Shown: positions 48,191 through 57,088 of the stretch, in pieces
Numbering within the stretch: position 1 is the stretch's first letter
Layout of the letters: each line of letters starts with the position of its first letter
Source of the DNA: Prado023 sp963736425
GTDB lineage: Bacteria > Actinomycetota > Actinomycetes > S36-B12 > CAIYMF01
Direction: 5' to 3'
Assembly: GCA_963736425.1 (NCBI GenBank)
Contig: CAVTOX010000026.1
Span: 59,428 to 123,427, forward strand
Length of the DNA: 64,000 bases
Translations under genes and position numbers: made by a program
Notes under the pieces: generated by a model
What the model saw: only the letters and a program-made list of their open reading frames with translations
Database searches by the model: none
What the model was told of the DNA's origin: nothing

Positions 48191-48987
48191 TGCCGGTCAC
48201 TCCGGCGGTCGAGCACCGGCACGGCCACGACGTCGGCGAACAGCTCTACGTCCACCGCCACACCCCGATCCACCTGCTGCCCGCCGAGGTCAAGATCCTG
48301 GCCCTGGTGGTGTTCATGTTCATCGTGGTCGCCACCCCGGTCCAGGCCATGTGGGCGTTCGTGCTGTACGCCGGACTGCTCGCCGCCCTGGCCGCGGTCG
48401 CGACCCTGCCCCCGCGGGTGATCCTGCCGCGGATGGTCGTCGAGGTGCCGTTCCTGCTGTTCGCGGCCCTGATGCCGTTCACCGGCCCGGACCCCCAGGT
48501 CCAGGTCCTCGGCCTGGAGCTGTCCGAACCCGGGTTGTGGGCGGCCTGGGGCATCGTCGCCAAGGGCACCATCGGTGTGCTGGCCGCGATCATCCTCGCC
48601 GCCACCACACCGGCGCGTGACCTGCTGACCGGGCTCAAGGCCCTGCACGTGCCGCCGATGCTGGTGCAGATCGCCTCGTTCATGCTGCGCTACATGCACG
48701 TCGTCGGCAACGAGATGGCCCGCATGAAGGTCGCCCGCGAGTCCCGCGGGTTCCAGGCCACCGGGGTCAGGTCCTGGCCAGTCATCGCCCAATCCGCCGG
48801 GGCCCTGTTCATCCGCTCCTACGAGCGCGGCGAGCGGGTCCACCTGGCCATGCTCAGCCGCGGGTACACCGGCAGCCTGCCCACCCTGGACGACCTGCGC
48901 GCCACCCGGGGTCAGTGGCTGGCCGGGCTCAGCCTGCCCGCGATCGCACTGGTCATCTGCCTGGCCGCGTGGGCGGTCCAACCGTGA
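48190..48987 (+). CDS. cbiQ: ECF transporter transmembrane component CbiQ
   Basis: A 265-residue membrane protein with five or so helices. It has the coupling motifs ARESRGFQATG and AMLSRGYTGSLP (Ala-Arg-Gly type), which transmit ATPase movement. An N-terminal His-rich stretch (EHRHGHDVGEQLYVHRHTPI) is unusual and could bind metal. The stop overlaps the cbiO GTG. Confidence 0.93.
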   Translation: MPVTPAVEHRHGHDVGEQLYVHRHTPIHLLPAEVKILALVVFMFIVVATPVQAMWAFVLYAGLLAALAAVATLPPRVILPRMVVEVPFLLFAALMPFTGPDPQVQVLGLELSEPGLWAAWGIVAKGTIGVLAAIILAATTPARDLLTGLKALHVPPMLVQIASFMLRYMHVVGNEMARMKVARESRGFQATGVRSWPVIAQSAGALFIRSYERGERVHLAMLSRGYTGSLPTLDDLRATRGQWLAGLSLPAIALVICLAAWAVQP

Positions 48988-49793
48988 GAGAGGTCGACGT
49001 GGACCCCGAGACCAGCACCACCGGTCCCGACCAACCGCCCAGCCTGGCGGTGAACGGCCTGGCGTACTCCTACCCCGACGCCAACCAGGCACTGTTCGGC
49101 ATCGACCTGCAGGTCGGGCGCGGCGAGCGTGTGGCCCTGCTCGGGCCGAACGGGGCCGGCAAGACCACCCTCGTGATGCACCTCAACGGGATCCTGTCCG
49201 GAGGCATCGGAGAGGTCCACGTCGCCGGGATCCGGGTCGACCCCGAGAACCGCGACACCCTGCACGAGGTGCGCCGCCGCGTCGGCATCGTCTTCCAGGA
49301 CCCCGACGACCAACTGTTCATGCCGTCGGTCCGAGAAGACGTCGCCTTCGGCCCGGCGAACATGGGCCTGCGCGGAGACGAACTCGAGGCGAGGGTCCAC
49401 CACGCCCTCGAACTGGTCGGCATGGCCGAGTACGCCGACCGCCCACCACACCACCTGTCCTTCGGCCAACGCCGCCGGGTCGCCGTGGCCACCGTGCTGT
49501 CGATGGAGCCCGAGATCCTCGTCCTCGACGAACCCTCGAGCAACCTCGACCCCGCCAGCCGCGCCGAACTCGCCGACATCCTGCGCACCCTGGACGTGAC
49601 CATCCTCATGGTCACCCACGACCTGCTCTACGCCCTCGAACTCTGCCCACGGGCCGTGGTCATGTCACAGGGCTCGATCGTCGCCGACGGCCCCACCCGC
49701 GACCTCCTGGGCGACGCCGACCTCATGGCCCGCTACCGGCTCGCCCTGCCCTACGGCGTCACCCTCGAACCAACGCCCACCTCCGACGGATGA
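48984..49793 (+). CDS. cbiO: ECF transporter ATP-binding protein CbiO
   Basis: A 269-residue ABC ATPase: Walker A LLGPNGAGKTT, Q-loop VFQDPDDQLFMPSVREDVAF, signature LSFGQRRRVAVATVL, Walker B ILVLDEPSSNLD and switch VTHDLLY. Two GTG starts are possible: 48984 (GTGA overlap with cbiQ) and 48999, the latter having GAGAGG upstream. It energises metal uptake with CbiMNQ. Confidence 0.93.
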   Translation: MREVDVDPETSTTGPDQPPSLAVNGLAYSYPDANQALFGIDLQVGRGERVALLGPNGAGKTTLVMHLNGILSGGIGEVHVAGIRVDPENRDTLHEVRRRVGIVFQDPDDQLFMPSVREDVAFGPANMGLRGDELEARVHHALELVGMAEYADRPPHHLSFGQRRRVAVATVLSMEPEILVLDEPSSNLDPASRAELADILRTLDVTILMVTHDLLYALELCPRAVVMSQGSIVADGPTRDLLGDADLMARYRLALPYGVTLEPTPTSDG

Positions 49794-49826
49794 TCTTGAG
49801 CACTCTCTCGCAGAGAGCCGGGCCGC

Positions 49827-50190
49827 ATGAGCATCACTCAGATAGCCGACCCGCATGTCCCCGACCTTGACACCGCCAAGGACTGGACTTCCACACCGAC
49901 GTCGTCTGGCTGATGAGCAGGAGTTCAACCGGGGCCGCATAGCTCGCTACAGATCCCCCAGACGCGGGGAACAAACAGCAAGTCATGAGCGCGACGCCAT
50001 GGCTGCGGAGAATCCGGTGGTGATCTCAGTCAAGGTCGACGATGTCGAAGTCGCTCTCAAATCCGGCGCAGGAGCGCGGCTGCGGAATCGTGCATCTGCT
50101 GACCACCGAAGGGTGGGGCGTGCCCCAATTCTTCGTCCGGGCTCCGGACGGCGACGTCCTCAACTTCGTACGGCATCACCAGCGAGCCGC
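49827..50190 (+). pseudogene. Decayed VOC/glyoxalase-like gene
   Basis: Pieces in different frames resemble a vicinal-oxygen-chelate protein. MSITQIADPHVPDLDTAKDW occurs at the start, FHTDVVW in another frame, and WGVPQFFVRAPDGDVLNFV towards the end, the typical VOC C-terminal strand motif. There are stops and frame changes between them and no continuous ORF. It lies between cbiO and the IS21-family genes, so it may have been damaged around the insertion. Confidence 0.55.
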
Positions 50191-50338
50191 AGACCCCGGG
50201 GTGGGGGGCGCGCGGCCGCGACTCTCGCCCAAGCCCACCGCCCACGGGCTTCGTCTCCGAGGCGCGGCGGACCTCGTGACCTCGAAGGAGTCCGCGCTCA
50301 CCACTATCGGGAAGGGTGATCCCGTTCCGGGTTCGGTG

Positions 50339-51163
50339 CTATGTCTGGGCCGAACGGGCGTGGGCGAGTCGGTAGGACTGGGTTCCGGTTTCGATGATGG
50401 TTCCGTGGTAAGTGAGCCGGTCCACGATGGCGGCGCAGAGGCGGGGGTCAGTGAAGGTGTCGGTCCAGCCGGAGAAGGACTGGTTGGAGGCGATCGCGAT
50501 GGAGTTCTTCTCCTCGCGTTCGGTGAGGACTTGGAAGAGGAGCTCCGCGCCGCGGCGGTCGAGTTCCATGTAGCCGAGTTCGTCGATCATGAGTAAGTCG
50601 ACGCGGCCGTAGCGGGCGATGGTCTTGGCCAGCTGCTTGTCGTCGGCGGCTTCGACAAGTTCGTTGACCAGTTTGGTGGCCAGGGTGTAGCGGACCCGGT
50701 GGCCCTGCTCAGCGGCTGCGGTTCCCAGGGCGATGAGCAGGTGGGACTTTCCGGTCCCGGAGTCCCCGATCAGGCACAGTGGGTCGCCCTTGCGGATCCA
50801 GTCGCCCTTGGCCAGCTCGTGCACGGTCGCAGGATTGATCGCATGGTTGGCGTCGAAGTCGAAGTCGCCGAGCCACTTGTCGCGGGGGAATCCGGCGGCC
50901 TTGACTCGGCGGATGGAGGAGCGGCGGTCCCGGTCGTCGACCTCGGCTAGCAGGAGTTCGGCGAGGAACCCCTGGTAGGTCAGCTGCTCCTTGGTCGCCA
51001 CTGCGAGGGCCTGGTCGACCAAGGCCCGGACAGTGGGCAGCCGCAGGCGTCGGCAGGCCTGGTCGACCGCCGCGACGGCGGCCTGTTCGGTCAGCCCACG
51101 GCGACGCCGCAGCGTTGGGGTGATCGAGGTTCCCGATCGGGGCGCGGGCGCGGTCGGGCTCAT
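50339..51163 (-). CDS. istB: IS21-family helper ATPase IstB
   Basis: A 274-residue AAA+ ATPase: Walker A GDSGTGKSHLLIALG, Walker B DLLMIDELGYMELDRRGAEL, and sensor segment IAIASNQSFSGW. The N-terminal ~80 residues form the IS21-specific helical part. Start ATG overlaps the istA stop by one base (TGATG), as usual for IS21 operons. It delivers the transposase to target DNA. Confidence 0.95.
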   Translation of the reverse strand: MSPTAPAPRSGTSITPTLRRRRGLTEQAAVAAVDQACRRLRLPTVRALVDQALAVATKEQLTYQGFLAELLLAEVDDRDRRSSIRRVKAAGFPRDKWLGDFDFDANHAINPATVHELAKGDWIRKGDPLCLIGDSGTGKSHLLIALGTAAAEQGHRVRYTLATKLVNELVEAADDKQLAKTIARYGRVDLLMIDELGYMELDRRGAELLFQVLTEREEKNSIAIASNQSFSGWTDTFTDPRLCAAIVDRLTYHGTIIETGTQSYRLAHARSAQT

Positions 51164-52848
51164 CAGGGACTCACCTTCTCGTCGGACCCCGAACGGTAGG
51201 TGGGGGTGCGGCGTCGTGGAAGCAGCTCGTCGTAGGCGGCCACCGACGGCAGCGGCCGGGTGTCTGCGGGTAGGCCGGCGATCACCGCTGCCGGATCGGT
51301 TAGCCTTCGTTGGGTCAGGCTGACAACCCGTTGCTCACGCACGGGCTGCCGGGCACCGAGACGACGCCCGAAATTGGCCCCACCTTCGAGGCCTGGACCG
51401 GTGGCGGTGTGGCGGCGGGCCTCGACCGCGACGACATCGGCGGTCACCGCGCCCACGCTCAGCGCGGCGGTGATGCCAGCAGTGACCTGCTCGGCGGTCA
51501 TGGTCCGGTGCAGCAGCAGCACGTCGACGAGCTCGCGGGTTCCGTCCGCGTCGCCGTTGACCTTCCTCGAGGCAGCCCAGAACGCCTCATGAGCAGGCGT
51601 GAAGACGCCGGCGGCGCGAGCCTGTGCCAGGGCCGTCGACCCGGGCAGGGCGCTGGGCTTGAACCGCAACACCTCCAGGTAGTGGTCCAACACCACCCGG
51701 CACCCGGTCCGGGCGGCCACCCGAGGATGGGTCGCCACGACCGCACGGCCTTCGAACACCACCAGCTGCGAGGCGCGCAGGGAGACCCGGACGCGGTGCC
51801 CGATCAAGTGCGCAGGAACCGAATACTTGACCATCCGCACGGTGATCATCGCCGAACGGTCCACCCGCGGGTGCAGGACCAGCCCCGGGTCGAACGCCTC
51901 GAACGGCAACGGCCGAAGGAAGGGGCGTTCATCGGCGAAGGCCTGCCCGATCGTGGTGCTGCGGCCGGTGATCCGGCGCGCATCGTCAGCAGCCTCCCAT
52001 CCCTTGATGCGCTCGTTGAGCTCGCCCAGGCTGTCGACCTCGGGCATCGGAGTGAGGTGGTTGCGGCGGAACCAACCGACCGCGCCCTCGACTCCGCCCT
52101 TCTCGTGCGCCCCATCGATACCGGGCTGGCAATAGAACGCGTCGAACCCGTAGTGCGAGCGGAACAGCACCCACCGATCGTTCTCGTCCCTCGCCCGGCC
52201 CGGACCCTGGATCACAGCGCTGACCGCACAGGTCAGGTTGTCGTACTTGATGTGCCGGCTCGGAACCCCGCCAATCGCCTCGAACGCCTCCAGGTGGCCT
52301 TCCAGGAACGCCTCCTGCGCCTGGGTCGGATAGACCCGGTGGATCGCCTTGCCCGAATGGGCCAACCAGAACACAAACATGTGGCACTTGGTCCGCACCC
52401 CGCCGAGCACGACCCAGACCTCGCCGAAGTCAACCTCAGCATCTTCACCCGGGGCATGCTCCTGAGCGACGAACGCCAGTACCCGTCGACCAGCCTCGAG
52501 GTCGACCTGCGCTCGCCGCACCCGGACGTAGTCACGCACCGTGGAATACGACAGGCCGTCCGCATCGTGCTCCTCGATCAACCGGGCCAGAATCCGGGTC
52601 GCAGTGTGGCGCTGCTTACGAGGGGCGTCCAGATCCGCTCGCAACATCGCATCGATCGCTTCCTTGAACGGATCCAGACGCGGCGAGGACCGGGCCGACC
52701 TCTTCCGCGACGGCGGCTGCGCCGCCGCCAACGCCTGCCGCACCGTCCGGCGGTGCACCCCGTGTCGGCGCGCCAGTTCCCGGATCGACAACTCCTCGAC
52801 CCGGGCGTCCCGGCGAATAGCAGCGAACAACTCCACACGTGATCCCAT
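51163..52848 (-). CDS. istA: IS21-family transposase IstA
   Basis: A 561-residue DDE transposase. It has an N-terminal helix-turn-helix (LSIRELARRHGVHRRTVRQA) and catalytic residues in DAEVDFGEVWVV (Asp), HIKYDNLTCAV (Asp) and AHEKGGVEGAVGWF (Glu). The C-terminal Mu-type barrel domain includes MVKYSVPAHLIGHRVRV. The ATG at 52846-52848 is used; a GTG 12 bases upstream is also in frame. The gene appears intact. Confidence 0.95.
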   Translation of the reverse strand: MGSRVELFAAIRRDARVEELSIRELARRHGVHRRTVRQALAAAQPPSRKRSARSSPRLDPFKEAIDAMLRADLDAPRKQRHTATRILARLIEEHDADGLSYSTVRDYVRVRRAQVDLEAGRRVLAFVAQEHAPGEDAEVDFGEVWVVLGGVRTKCHMFVFWLAHSGKAIHRVYPTQAQEAFLEGHLEAFEAIGGVPSRHIKYDNLTCAVSAVIQGPGRARDENDRWVLFRSHYGFDAFYCQPGIDGAHEKGGVEGAVGWFRRNHLTPMPEVDSLGELNERIKGWEAADDARRITGRSTTIGQAFADERPFLRPLPFEAFDPGLVLHPRVDRSAMITVRMVKYSVPAHLIGHRVRVSLRASQLVVFEGRAVVATHPRVAARTGCRVVLDHYLEVLRFKPSALPGSTALAQARAAGVFTPAHEAFWAASRKVNGDADGTRELVDVLLLHRTMTAEQVTAGITAALSVGAVTADVVAVEARRHTATGPGLEGGANFGRRLGARQPVREQRVVSLTQRRLTDPAAVIAGLPADTRPLPSVAAYDELLPRRRTPTYRSGSDEKVSP

Positions 52849-52899
52849 CCCAAACCCCACCCATCCTCGAGAACCATCGGATGGAACCCAAGGCTCAGG

Positions 52900-52988
52900 T
52901 GGGGCCAGACCAAACCGTCACAACCACCCCGGCGCGTCGCCCGTGGGGCCAGACCTGGCCGTCACGATGGGGCCCAATCAACCTGTCA
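52900..52988. repeat. Three imperfect terminal repeats of the IS21 element
   Basis: TGGGGCCAGACCAAACCGTC (52900), TGGGGCCAGACCTGGCCGTC (52944) and TGGGGCCCAATCAACCTGTC (52968) are in direct orientation upstream of istA. Such multiple end repeats are the transposase-binding sites of IS21-type elements. Confidence 0.75.
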
Positions 52989-53003
52989 CAGTCAGCCGAC
53001 GCG

Positions 53004-53297
53004 ATGACCATCGAGATCCGCCGCCTCGAAGACACCGACGGCACGTTCCACCAGTACGCACTGGGCCGACCCGCTCCAGCACCCATCCGGCCCGAGGTTG
53101 AGATCAACTGGGCGCAGAACTCCATGACCGTGCCCGCAAACGAAGTCTTCGACGCTGACGGGGCCGTGACGATCTACTTCCACTACCTCCAGCACCGCAC
53201 CATCCCCGACACCTACACCCTGCGCGAACTCGACCTCGGCTCACAGCCGGCCGACCAGCACACCACAGCCGAGTGGACCCCAGAACCACCCCGATAA
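53004..53297 (+). CDS. Hypothetical protein next to the IS21 end
   Basis: A 97-residue protein from ATG 53004: TIEIRRLEDTDGTFHQYALG, then PEVEINWAQNSMTVPANEVF and YFHYLQHRTIPDTYTLREL, ending in a Pro-rich tail. It begins about 14 bases after the presumed IS end, so the original 5' end or promoter may have been replaced by the insertion. No family was recognised. Confidence 0.5.
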   Translation: MTIEIRRLEDTDGTFHQYALGRPAPAPIRPEVEINWAQNSMTVPANEVFDADGAVTIYFHYLQHRTIPDTYTLRELDLGSQPADQHTTAEWTPEPPR

Positions 53298-53414
53298 CGC
53301 CGGGCTGAGTATGCAACGGGTCGACACCGCAGCCTTCCTCGAGCGGAAGGATTACTTTCGGCGACGCCTACGAACTGCCCACGTCGATGTACGGGGGGGA
53401 TCGCTGGGTGGGGC

Positions 53415-53936
53415 TCAGATGCCGCGCGCTTCACCGCCGACCTCTTCAGCGATCTTCGGCGCGATCTCCACGGAATCCGCGATCCCGTCCGAGGAGTTGA
53501 GCGACAGTGCTGCCCCGTCGATGACGACGCAAACACCACCAAGCGAATCACTGGCCTCTACCCACGCCGTCTGGGTCTCCTCGTTAGCGAAGATCTGGAT
53601 TCCTGCATCGAAACCGTTCACGGTGATGTCGTAAGAAGCCTTGGACAGCAACCCGGCTTCCGTGCGCTTAGGCTCACTGTGCTCGATTTCAAGGGCATCC
53701 AGCGCATCCACGAACGTCTTGACGAACTGCTCATTCTCAGACAGGGCCGGGGCCGTCGTAGCAGGAGTCTCAGAAGCGGCAGCACTCGTGGCAACCGCAT
53801 CCGGAGTCACGGCTGCAGCAGCACTCGTGGTGACCGCATCCGGAGTCACGGCGCCGGCTGCGCCATCACCGGTGCCAGAAGAGCACGCGGAGAGGCTGAG
53901 GGTGATTGCCGCGACGGCAAGGAGTGGCTTCTTCAT
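53415..53936 (-). CDS. Putative lipoprotein
   Basis: A 173-residue protein. The signal peptide KKPLLAVAAITLSLSACSSG has a clear lipobox LSAC, so it is lipid-anchored at Cys20. A low-complexity linker with a duplicated unit (VTPDAVTTSAAAA and VTPDAVATSAAAS) precedes a globular C-terminal domain of about 100 residues (LSENEQFVKTFVDALDALEI and AGIQIFANEETQTAWVEASD). The ATG at 53934-53936 follows GGGGGAC. Function unknown. Confidence 0.75.
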   Translation of the reverse strand: MKKPLLAVAAITLSLSACSSGTGDGAAGAVTPDAVTTSAAAAVTPDAVATSAAASETPATTAPALSENEQFVKTFVDALDALEIEHSEPKRTEAGLLSKASYDITVNGFDAGIQIFANEETQTAWVEASDSLGGVCVVIDGAALSLNSSDGIADSVEIAPKIAEEVGGEARGI

Positions 53937-54129
53937 GTTTGTCCCCCGATTTCGTTGAGTATCAAGTGCTCGGCATAGTAGCGAGCCTCGGCCACCTCCG
54001 CGGATGGGAGTCGACCGAGGCGTTGCTTGGCCGAGGTCCATCCGACAGCCGCCTCAGCGGGGTATCCGCGAACCCTGAACGCCTGAAGCACCGCCACAAC
54101 CGACCGGTTCTGAGAACGCGAACCGGGTC
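53937..54129. other. Intergenic, no intact gene recognised
   Basis: The stretch between the lipoprotein start and the sugar-dehydrogenase remnant shows no coherent reading frame on either strand. It must hold the promoter of the lipoprotein gene. Confidence 0.4.
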
Positions 54130-54320
54130 CGCCGCGCGGCCCGGAAGGTCCGCCACCTCGTGTTGGTCGGTCCCCCGGATGGCCGGCGAGGAGAAGCTGA
54201 CCACCGATCAGCAGGTGCGCGACGTGCGCCCGGGGCCGATGGGTACCTGTATGTGTTGACCGATGAGGACGATGGGGCCCTGTTGCGCATCCTCGCGGGG
54301 GCCCGGCATCCGCAGAATGC
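54130..54320 (+). pseudogene. 3' remnant of a PQQ-dependent aldose sugar dehydrogenase
   Basis: One frame reads MAGEEKLTTDQQVRDVRPG and another resumes at DGYLYVLTDEDDGALLRIL, which together match the conserved C-terminus of YliI/Gdh-type soluble sugar dehydrogenases (RDVRxGPDGxLYVLTDExxGxLLRI). A frameshift separates the two pieces and nothing of the rest of the gene is present upstream. It is a leftover of a deletion. Confidence 0.6.
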
Positions 54321-54488
54321 GGCCCCGCGTCCGGCGAGGCTATTGCCCCGCGAGCATCCGCCACCGGCCGGCCGGCAATCGATTGGTCGCCGCCCGAGCC
54401 GTGCAGGGCTGTGTCCGACGCGAGGATGCGCGTTGCTGTTACCGCGAGAGGGGCCTTGGAGCTCGGGCGGGAGGGCACCATTGCTGCC

Positions 54489-56492
54489 ATGAGCGTTGAG
54501 TCCCTGCGGGGGATCTTGGAGGGACTGGACGAGGACCAGCACCGGGCCGTGCTTGCTGAACCTGGCCCGGTACGGATCGTGGCTGGTGCCGGCACAGGAA
54601 AGACACGAACGCTGACTCACCGGATCGCATACCACCATCACCTCGGGACAGCGCCGGCCGCCACCGTTCTGGCGGTCACGCATTCCACCAAGGCCGCGGG
54701 TGAACTGCGTGACCGGCTGGCCATGCTGGGAACGCGCGGAGTCCAGGCGCGCACCTTTCACTCCGCCGCGCATTGGCAACTCAGTCACTTCTGGTCAGCC
54801 ACGAGGCTCCCAGGGTCGGGCGTGAAGGTGATCGCTGACGGTCGCGTCTACTCCCTACTCCGCCCCGGCCTGGCTCGGGTGATGGGAGGGCGCGCCCAGG
54901 ACCTCGAACCTGAGGTCGTGCGAGATGTGCGAGCCGAGGTCAGCTGGGCCAAGGCCCGTGGCCACGGGCCATCGGACTACCTCCAGGCAGCCGGCGAAGC
55001 TCGGCGGAGTGTTGCCGGAGTTCAACCAGATGGTGTTGCCGCAGCCTTTAGCGCATACGAGTCGGCGCGAACGGCCGCTGGGGTATTGGACTTCGATGAC
55101 CTGTTGGGCGAGTGTGCGGTGCTGCTGGAGTCGCAGCCCGAGGTCGCCGCCTCCGTTCAGAACAAGTACCGGCACCTGCTGGTTGATGAGTACCAGGACA
55201 CTGATCCGGCCCAGGAGCGACTGCTGAACGCCTGGCTGGGAGGCAACACCTCGCTGTGCGTGGTCGGCGACCCTCGGCAGACCATCTACTCATTCAAAGG
55301 TGCTGAGCCCGCTCTGCTGACGACGTTCACCAGGCGATACCCCGAAGCCGTCACCGTGAGCCTCGTCCGTGACTACCGGTCGGGTCCCCAGATCGTGGCC
55401 CTCGCCAACCGGATCATGGCCAACACCGCGGCCAACGGGGGCGCCCACGAGGAACTCATCGGCCTAGGACCAACAGGCCCCACCCCTGCGGTGACCGCGT
55501 ACGCCACCGAGCACGCCGAAGCCTGGGCGGTCGCCCAACGGGTCGGCACATTGATCAGCGCCGACATCGCCCCCACCGAAATCGCCGTCCTTGTCAGGTT
55601 CAACCACCAAGCCGTGGCCCTGGCCACCGCTCTCGCCACCGCCGGGATCCGCACGTCTTCCGGAGGGGAGGACTACTTCTCGCGCCCCGAGATCACCGCG
55701 GCCCTCAACGCCCTCGGTCGAATCGCCGCGGACGACCCCAACATCGACACCCATTCCGCGCTACTGCGGGCCGCGACAGCGACCGGCTACGACGCTGAGG
55801 AAGTCGTCCCCGGGGCGGGGGCAGTTGCCGAGCGTCATGAGGCGCTGGCGTCCCTGGTCGATCTGGGCGCCTCCCTGGTCGAGCAAGGGCACACCACCGC
55901 GGCCACAGCACACGACGACCTGCTGCGCCGGCGTCAGGAGCAGCACACACCAGGGGTGAGCCGCGCAGTCACCGTGAGCACGATCCACAAGGCCAAGGGC
56001 CTTGAGTGGGATGTGGTGTTCCTACCCCGCATGACTGACGGATCCCTGCCCAGCATGTACGCCAAGACGCCGGCCGCCCTGGACGAGGAGCGGCGCCTGC
56101 TCTACGTTGCCGTCACCCGAGCCAGACACAGCCTGTACGTCAGCTTCGCGGGAGTCCGCGATAACGGGCGAGCCACGAGGCAGTCCCCCTACACGGCCCT
56201 GCTGCGACCGGACACCACCGGGACCGGATCCCGTCGCAAACCCAGGGACACGGCCTCAGTGCCCAACCCGGGGTCCCCGTCGACGGGCGCCACGACGATC
56301 CCCTGGCCGAAGGCCGGAGGCGGCCCTGAGCCCACTCCAGAATGGATGATCGGCATGCGAGTCACGCACGATACCCATGGGATGGGCGCCATCATCGCTC
56401 TTGAGCCAAATCACGTAATCGTGGACTTCGGCGAGGGCCCATCCAAGGCTCGCCGGGTCAAGACCGCTGACCGGCGGTTGAACTCACTGTAG
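54489..56492 (+). CDS. UvrD/PcrA-like superfamily 1A DNA helicase
   Basis: A 667-residue helicase. Motifs in order: Walker A VAGAGTGKTRTLTHRI, Ia-type VTHSTKAAGELRDRL, II LLVDEYQDTDPAQERLL, III VVGDPRQTIYSFKGAE, IV YRSGPQIVALANR, V STIHKAKGLEWDVVFLPRM, VI LLYVAVTRARHSLYV. The C-terminus ends in a Tudor-like UvrD tail (MRVTHDTHGMGAIIALEPNH). It is shorter than typical PcrA. Start ATG 54489 lies 12 bases after GGGAGG. Its position beside the IS21 element and the kinase/phosphatase block suggests an accessory rather than housekeeping copy. Confidence 0.9.
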   Translation: MSVESLRGILEGLDEDQHRAVLAEPGPVRIVAGAGTGKTRTLTHRIAYHHHLGTAPAATVLAVTHSTKAAGELRDRLAMLGTRGVQARTFHSAAHWQLSHFWSATRLPGSGVKVIADGRVYSLLRPGLARVMGGRAQDLEPEVVRDVRAEVSWAKARGHGPSDYLQAAGEARRSVAGVQPDGVAAAFSAYESARTAAGVLDFDDLLGECAVLLESQPEVAASVQNKYRHLLVDEYQDTDPAQERLLNAWLGGNTSLCVVGDPRQTIYSFKGAEPALLTTFTRRYPEAVTVSLVRDYRSGPQIVALANRIMANTAANGGAHEELIGLGPTGPTPAVTAYATEHAEAWAVAQRVGTLISADIAPTEIAVLVRFNHQAVALATALATAGIRTSSGGEDYFSRPEITAALNALGRIAADDPNIDTHSALLRAATATGYDAEEVVPGAGAVAERHEALASLVDLGASLVEQGHTTAATAHDDLLRRRQEQHTPGVSRAVTVSTIHKAKGLEWDVVFLPRMTDGSLPSMYAKTPAALDEERRLLYVAVTRARHSLYVSFAGVRDNGRATRQSPYTALLRPDTTGTGSRRKPRDTASVPNPGSPSTGATTIPWPKAGGGPEPTPEWMIGMRVTHDTHGMGAIIALEPNHVIVDFGEGPSKARRVKTADRRLNSL

Positions 56493-56738
56493 CCAGGTTG
56501 CGGGGGACGGGGCCGGCGCGACCACCTGTGATCATCCGTCGAGGGCGAGACCGCGCCTCCGCAGCTGGCATGGCACCAGCCCTTCTGAGGTCCGGGGTCA
56601 CCATTCGCGTGCCGGATGCCATCCGGAATGGGGACGCGAAGGTCCTGCTCCTCGGACCAGACTGGGCAGATACTTGTCCACGGGGAGTGGCGGGTCGTCC
56701 CCGGACCACGCTGGCCGTCGAGAGGACCTAGTGCCAAG

Positions 56739-56906
56739 ATGGGCATGATCAACCAGATTCTGTGGGAGAACGGCCAAGACAGCAGCGGCGGCTTCCGGAC
56801 GAGAACCGTGGTCTGGTTTGTCATATTCGTTGTGGCCTGCTTTGTCTTTGCCCGTTGCGGGGTCAGCGCGAGCGACATACCCACTGACGAGCCCATCTAC
56901 CGTTGA
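56739..56906 (+). CDS. 55-residue single-pass membrane protein
   Basis: ATG 56739, 11 bases after GAGAGG, opens a small protein with an N-terminal polar part (GMINQILWENGQDSSGGF), one membrane helix (VVWFVIFVVACFVFA), and a short extracytoplasmic tail. Not recognised. It lies between the helicase and the convergent kinase gene. The real gene may be part of the accessory block. Confidence 0.5.
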   Translation: MGMINQILWENGQDSSGGFRTRTVVWFVIFVVACFVFARCGVSASDIPTDEPIYR

Positions 56907-57088
56907 CATCACGCCCGCCGCAGTGGGGTCGACTGCGTCCAGTCAAGGCGACCCGTGGGGACGCCCGGCAAGCCAGGCACACGTGAGCCGACTTGGGGAG
57001 TGGTACATCATCTACGCAGGCTCGGAGCTGGTGCGCGCCGAGGTAGGCGACTCGAGAGCCAAGTCGAAGCTGCCGTGACCGGGAGGGC

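Larger units (their letters stand above)
50339..52990 (-). mobile_element. IS21-family insertion sequence
   Basis: An istA-istB operon read leftwards with a multi-repeat end upstream of istA (52900-52990). The terminal sequence on that side probably reads TGTGACAGGTTGATTGGGC from about 52990 inward. No matching inverted end was found beyond the istB stop (50339), so the istB-side boundary is uncertain or lost. Confidence 0.75.

Noticed and set aside
53760..53860. DNA direct repeat near the lipoprotein start as a regulatory iteron
   Set aside because: It encodes the duplicated low-complexity linker of the lipoprotein and is in frame.
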